Position numbers and translations under genes: made by a program
In this document: in pieces, positions 61,233-64,000 of the stretch
Layout: every line of letters begins with the position of its first letter
How positions within the stretch are numbered: the stretch's first letter is position 1
Notes under the pieces: generated by a model
What the model saw: the letters and a program-made list of their open reading frames with translations, nothing else
Database searches by the model: none
What the model was told of the DNA's origin: nothing
Origin: Ancylobacter pratisalsi
Lineage (GTDB): Bacteria > Pseudomonadota > Alphaproteobacteria > Rhizobiales > Xanthobacteraceae
NCBI RefSeq assembly: GCF_010669125.1
Contig: NZ_CP048631.1
Span: 1-64,000, forward strand
Length of the DNA: 64,000 bases
Direction: 5' to 3'

Positions 61233-61511
61233 GAACAGGGCATTAGCATAAGATCAAACCTGCCGGGCGAAGCCACTCCTTCCGATTAGCTCCCAGATTT
61301 AGAAAGATCGGCAGCTTTCAGGCATGAGAGTTGGATCGCGAACGGCTTTGTCTGGTCTTGAACGGTCATCCCGAGCTGTCGCAAAAAATCGGTCGCGAAG
61401 CTTTGCCTGTCGCGACCGACTTCTGCGACAGAAATTATCCTACAAAATCAATGCCGCCATTTTCGTCGGGAACTTAGGAATTCCGCGACGTATGATCCGC
61501 ATCCGCAACCA

Positions 61512-62870
61512 CTACCCATGCTGACGGAATATCCACTCGCGGATAGGTTCGATCGTATAGGCAATGCGCCAAGTGTTCCGATGGCCGCTCGCACCGGCGG
61601 TCGATTCGCCTGCGGGAATGACGGTGCCCTTCTCGAAGCTGACATAGTTGATTGGGGTGTCCTTTGCATCGATCGCCTCGAAGGCGGTGCGGAATTGCTC
61701 CGCGCTCCATGTCCCGTTCCACACGGCGCGGCTGATCTTCGCACCTTCCTGTTCCAGTACCTCCATGATGGCATTTTCGCCGGGAAATGCCCCCGGATCG
61801 TCCTGCGAGACCAGCACAAAAAGCTTGGCCTGCGCCAGCGGCTTCACCAATGTCGATCCCCACTGGCCGGCGACAAGGAAGGATGCGGCGAAGAAGCCCG
61901 GATAGGCGATGTTCATGGCGATCGACATCATGCAGCCGCCCGACTGGCCGGTGGCGTAGAGGCGTTTCCGGTCGATGCTGTATTCCTTCGCCAGCGCCTC
62001 CACGAGATGGATTGTGGTCTCCATCATGCTCGACGTCCGGGACTCGTTATCAACGATGATCTCGGCATATTGCGGCGCCAGCACGAAACACGGGCGCTTG
62101 GCCTGGTCCTCGGGGCTGGCCCATGAGATCGCGCCCAGGCCCTGGAACAGCGTCGTACGCGTCACGTCGCTGGTCGCGCCAGCGTCGTGCATGAACAGAA
62201 CCAGCGGATAGGATCGGCTTGCATCGTAATCCTTTGGCACGAAGAGATTATAGCGCAGCAGATCGCCAGTCTCAGGATCGTTGAACACAAGCTGCCGGAA
62301 GTCGTCCACAACGAGGTTCTTCACCTTCGTCGTCTCGATGGCGCTGTCGCCGCCCGCGACGACATGCCCGTCGGCCAGCGTGATTGGGCCGGGTTGCAGC
62401 ACCGCCGCGCTGGCGGCCGGATAGATCGTGTCATAGGCCGGGATGTCGCCCGCCTGACCCGGTCCGCGTCCGCCGACGCCACCCACATTACCGCCGGGGC
62501 CGCTGGCCGCTCCGCCCTGCTGTCCGATTTTCCGGGCCAGCGCGGCATTCGCATCCTCGGGCGACAGGGCGACGATGACGAAAGGGCCTATCTCGGCCCG
62601 GCCCGCCGGATCGGCGGAGGTGCTGGCGAAGACGCCGGTGACGGTCCGTCCCTCGACCGCGAAGTTTCCGGCGGACAAATCGACCCCTTTGACAGGCGCG
62701 TCGTATTCTACCGCCACCGCCGTCAGTTTGACGCCCTCGCCGAAGACCTCGGTGACGGCCGTGGCGGATTTCGCATGGCCGGGGCCGTCATGGGCGAATA
62801 TGGGCACACCGATGGTCAGCACCATACCGGCTCCGGCACCCATGATCAGCAGATTGCGGCGTGTCGGCAT
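61512..62870 (-). CDS. Exported alpha/beta-hydrolase, esterase/depolymerase type
   Basis: A 452-residue secreted hydrolase. The start at 62870 follows a strong AAGGAGGT; an upstream ATG at 62894 does not. The export signal is twin-arginine like (MPTRRNLLIMGAGAGMVLTIGVPIFA). A glycine-rich linker (GGAASGPGGNVGGVGGRGPGQ) lies at about residue 120. The C-terminal domain has the nucleophile elbow GQSGG, Asp in VSQDDPG and His in ASGHRNTW, as in CE1-type esterases and PHB depolymerases. The N-terminal 110 residues are of unknown type. Confidence 0.82.
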   Translation of the reverse strand: MPTRRNLLIMGAGAGMVLTIGVPIFAHDGPGHAKSATAVTEVFGEGVKLTAVAVEYDAPVKGVDLSAGNFAVEGRTVTGVFASTSADPAGRAEIGPFVIVALSPEDANAALARKIGQQGGAASGPGGNVGGVGGRGPGQAGDIPAYDTIYPAASAAVLQPGPITLADGHVVAGGDSAIETTKVKNLVVDDFRQLVFNDPETGDLLRYNLFVPKDYDASRSYPLVLFMHDAGATSDVTRTTLFQGLGAISWASPEDQAKRPCFVLAPQYAEIIVDNESRTSSMMETTIHLVEALAKEYSIDRKRLYATGQSGGCMMSIAMNIAYPGFFAASFLVAGQWGSTLVKPLAQAKLFVLVSQDDPGAFPGENAIMEVLEQEGAKISRAVWNGTWSAEQFRTAFEAIDAKDTPINYVSFEKGTVIPAGESTAGASGHRNTWRIAYTIEPIREWIFRQHG

Positions 62871-62915
62871 TGCATGACCTCCTTCAATCCTCAAACTCTT
62901 CCATCTGCGCCACGC

Positions 62916-63464
62916 TCATTGCCCCGGCCTCTCCACCACAAAATCCAGCCGCCAGGATGACTGCTCCGGGCTGCGGTGCTGGCTGAGGATGCGGATGGCG
63001 GGGTCGTGCGGACTGAGCGCGTTGACCATGTAAACGGCGATGCCGCTCCGGTGTCGGTTCTCGAAGGTCAGGCTGCGGGGACCGTTGGCGGGCGGCAGGT
63101 TCGCCTCGAAATCCAGCAGGATCGCGGCCTCGCCCCGCCTTATCTGGTTGACATCGGCAAAGCTGCCGCCGGTCAGCTGCAATGGCAGTGCAGAGCCATC
63201 GGCCTCCAGCGACAGTTCCTCCCGCACCCCGGCGGCATAGCTGTCCCATTCCACCTGCGACAGGGCTCCGTCCCCGTCGCTATCGATCCCGGCGATGACG
63301 GCGTCGGCAACTTCCGCGCCGGGTGTCAGGCGCAGGTGCAGTTCCACCCGGTCCGAAGCCACGGCGATGGTCGCGGCTTGCAGATACTCGTCTAGCCGAT
63401 GCGCCGAGGCCGGCGTGACGAACCCGAACAAGGCCACGGCGAGCGCGATCCCCCGCGCGGTCAT
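62916..63464 (-). CDS. Exported EF-hand protein, HupE ectodomain-like
   Basis: A 182-residue protein with a Sec signal (MTARGIALAVALFGFVTPASA, then HRLDEYLQAA). It resembles the N-terminal extracytoplasmic part of some HupE/UreJ-like proteins, with one EF-hand loop, DSDGDGALSQVEW (calcium ligands D, D, D, S, E). It lacks the membrane domain of those proteins. It lies between the DUF3500 and esterase genes in an operon (ATGA overlap upstream). Confidence 0.72.
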   Translation of the reverse strand: MTARGIALAVALFGFVTPASAHRLDEYLQAATIAVASDRVELHLRLTPGAEVADAVIAGIDSDGDGALSQVEWDSYAAGVREELSLEADGSALPLQLTGGSFADVNQIRRGEAAILLDFEANLPPANGPRSLTFENRHRSGIAVYMVNALSPHDPAIRILSQHRSPEQSSWRLDFVVERPGQ

Positions 63465-64000
63465 GGCGTCGTGATCCCCTGGCCGTAGTCGTTCGCCGGA
63501 TCACGGTAGACGGTGTGGACATGCATGGTCGGATCGCCGCCGACGCCTTGCGGCGAGAATTCGATGATCAGCTTAGGTCCCTGAATCCGGTAATAGGAGG
63601 AGCCGTTCCGCCCCGACACATGCGTGGTCGGGCCGCTCCAGGCGAACCAGGTTTCGTCCAGCCCCGCCTCGATCTCGGCCATGCGCGGCGCGGCATAGTC
63701 CTCGTTGACGATGCCTGCCCATTCCCGGGTCAGCTCCAGCAGCAGCATCCGCTGCGCTGGCGTCATCTCCGAGGCCCGCAGCCCCTCGGGCACGATGGTC
63801 TCGCCGCTGCGGCCGGGGCCGAAGACCAGATCGCCGATTTGATAGTCGAGGATCGCCTTGCCGCGCTGTTTCTCGTCCAGCGCATCGAGCAGCGCGAAAG
63901 CCTTGTCGTTCTCGCCCGCCAGCACTCGCACGGTTTCACCCGACGCATTGGTATAGACGGCGGGTTGCGCGCCGGTCAGCGCCGGCGTGGCCACGCCCTG
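63461..64000 (-). CDS. DUF3500 family protein, partial (5' end off the window)
   Basis: The C-terminal 179 codons of a DUF3500 protein. SYYRIQGPKLIIEFSPQG, then HVHTVYRDPANDYG, is the signature near the C-terminus; WFAWSGPTTHVSGR lies before. The frame is open to the right edge, so the GTG at 63994 is probably internal. The family is exported and of unknown function. It overlaps the EF-hand gene by four bases. Confidence 0.85.
   Translation of the reverse strand, partial: QGVATPALTGAQPAVYTNASGETVRVLAGENDKAFALLDALDEKQRGKAILDYQIGDLVFGPGRSGETIVPEGLRASEMTPAQRMLLLELTREWAGIVNEDYAAPRMAEIEAGLDETWFAWSGPTTHVSGRNGSSYYRIQGPKLIIEFSPQGVGGDPTMHVHTVYRDPANDYGQGITTP

Overview
The window is GC-rich alphaproteobacterial DNA. 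The strongest marker is a complete repABC replication and partition locus with parS-type sites and an antisense RNA, because such loci are essentially confined to Alphaproteobacteria (Hyphomicrobiales, Rhodobacterales). A second repC, a VirB-type type IV secretion operon, four toxin-antitoxin or paired regulatory modules, a phage-type integrase and nested insertion sequences show that at least positions 27-60 kb are plasmid backbone. The catabolic genes at 1-26.6 kb are probably on the same plasmid. The species cannot be fixed from the sequence; a Xanthobacteraceae-like member of Hyphomicrobiales is my inference.

Region 1 (1-6.0 kb): urease accessory genes ureG-ureD-ureE-ureF, whose structural genes must lie off the left edge. 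They face an AmiC/ANTAR pair that looks like an amide or urea sensor with an antiterminator. A solute-binding protein of the peptide/nickel class follows. Region 2 (6.3-18 kb): an IS3 remnant, then a long minus-strand operon running N-carbamoylsarcosine amidase, hydantoinase HyuA and HyuB, a cytidine-deaminase-fold deaminase, a polyamine-type ABC importer and creatininase, with a divergent LysR regulator. This reads as a creatinine catabolic operon: creatinine to N-methylhydantoin to N-carbamoylsarcosine to sarcosine, with creatininase offering a second entry through creatine. Region 3 (18.5-26.6 kb): a LysR regulator divergent from a D-cysteine desulfhydrase/L-cysteate sulfo-lyase homologue, a DegT-type aminotransferase, an Asp/Glu racemase homologue, a TauABC-type importer and a histidinol-dehydrogenase homologue of the sulfopropanediol dehydrogenase type. 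This looks like an organosulfonate or D-sulfur-amino-acid pathway.

Region 4 (26.9-40.4 kb): mazEF, then topoisomerase III and virB11-10-9-8-7-6-eexN-virB5-4-3-2-1-trbM on the minus strand, with a divergent winged-helix regulator and an 18-bp perfect palindrome between. Relaxase and VirD4 coupling protein are not in the window. Region 5 (40.9-55.9 kb): an orphan repC with its own predicted antisense RNA, a thermonuclease-like gene, a large SF1 helicase, the full repABC locus, two phd-vapC modules flanking a tyrosine recombinase, and a DUF1403-scpB pair.

Region 6 (56.1-64 kb): an IS21-family element whose istA is split by a precise IS3-family insertion, a MarR-epimerase pair whose promoter predicts a leaderless message, and a minus-strand set of exported proteins (DUF3500, EF-hand/HupE-like, esterase) cut by the right edge. 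No tRNA, rRNA or CRISPR array was seen.
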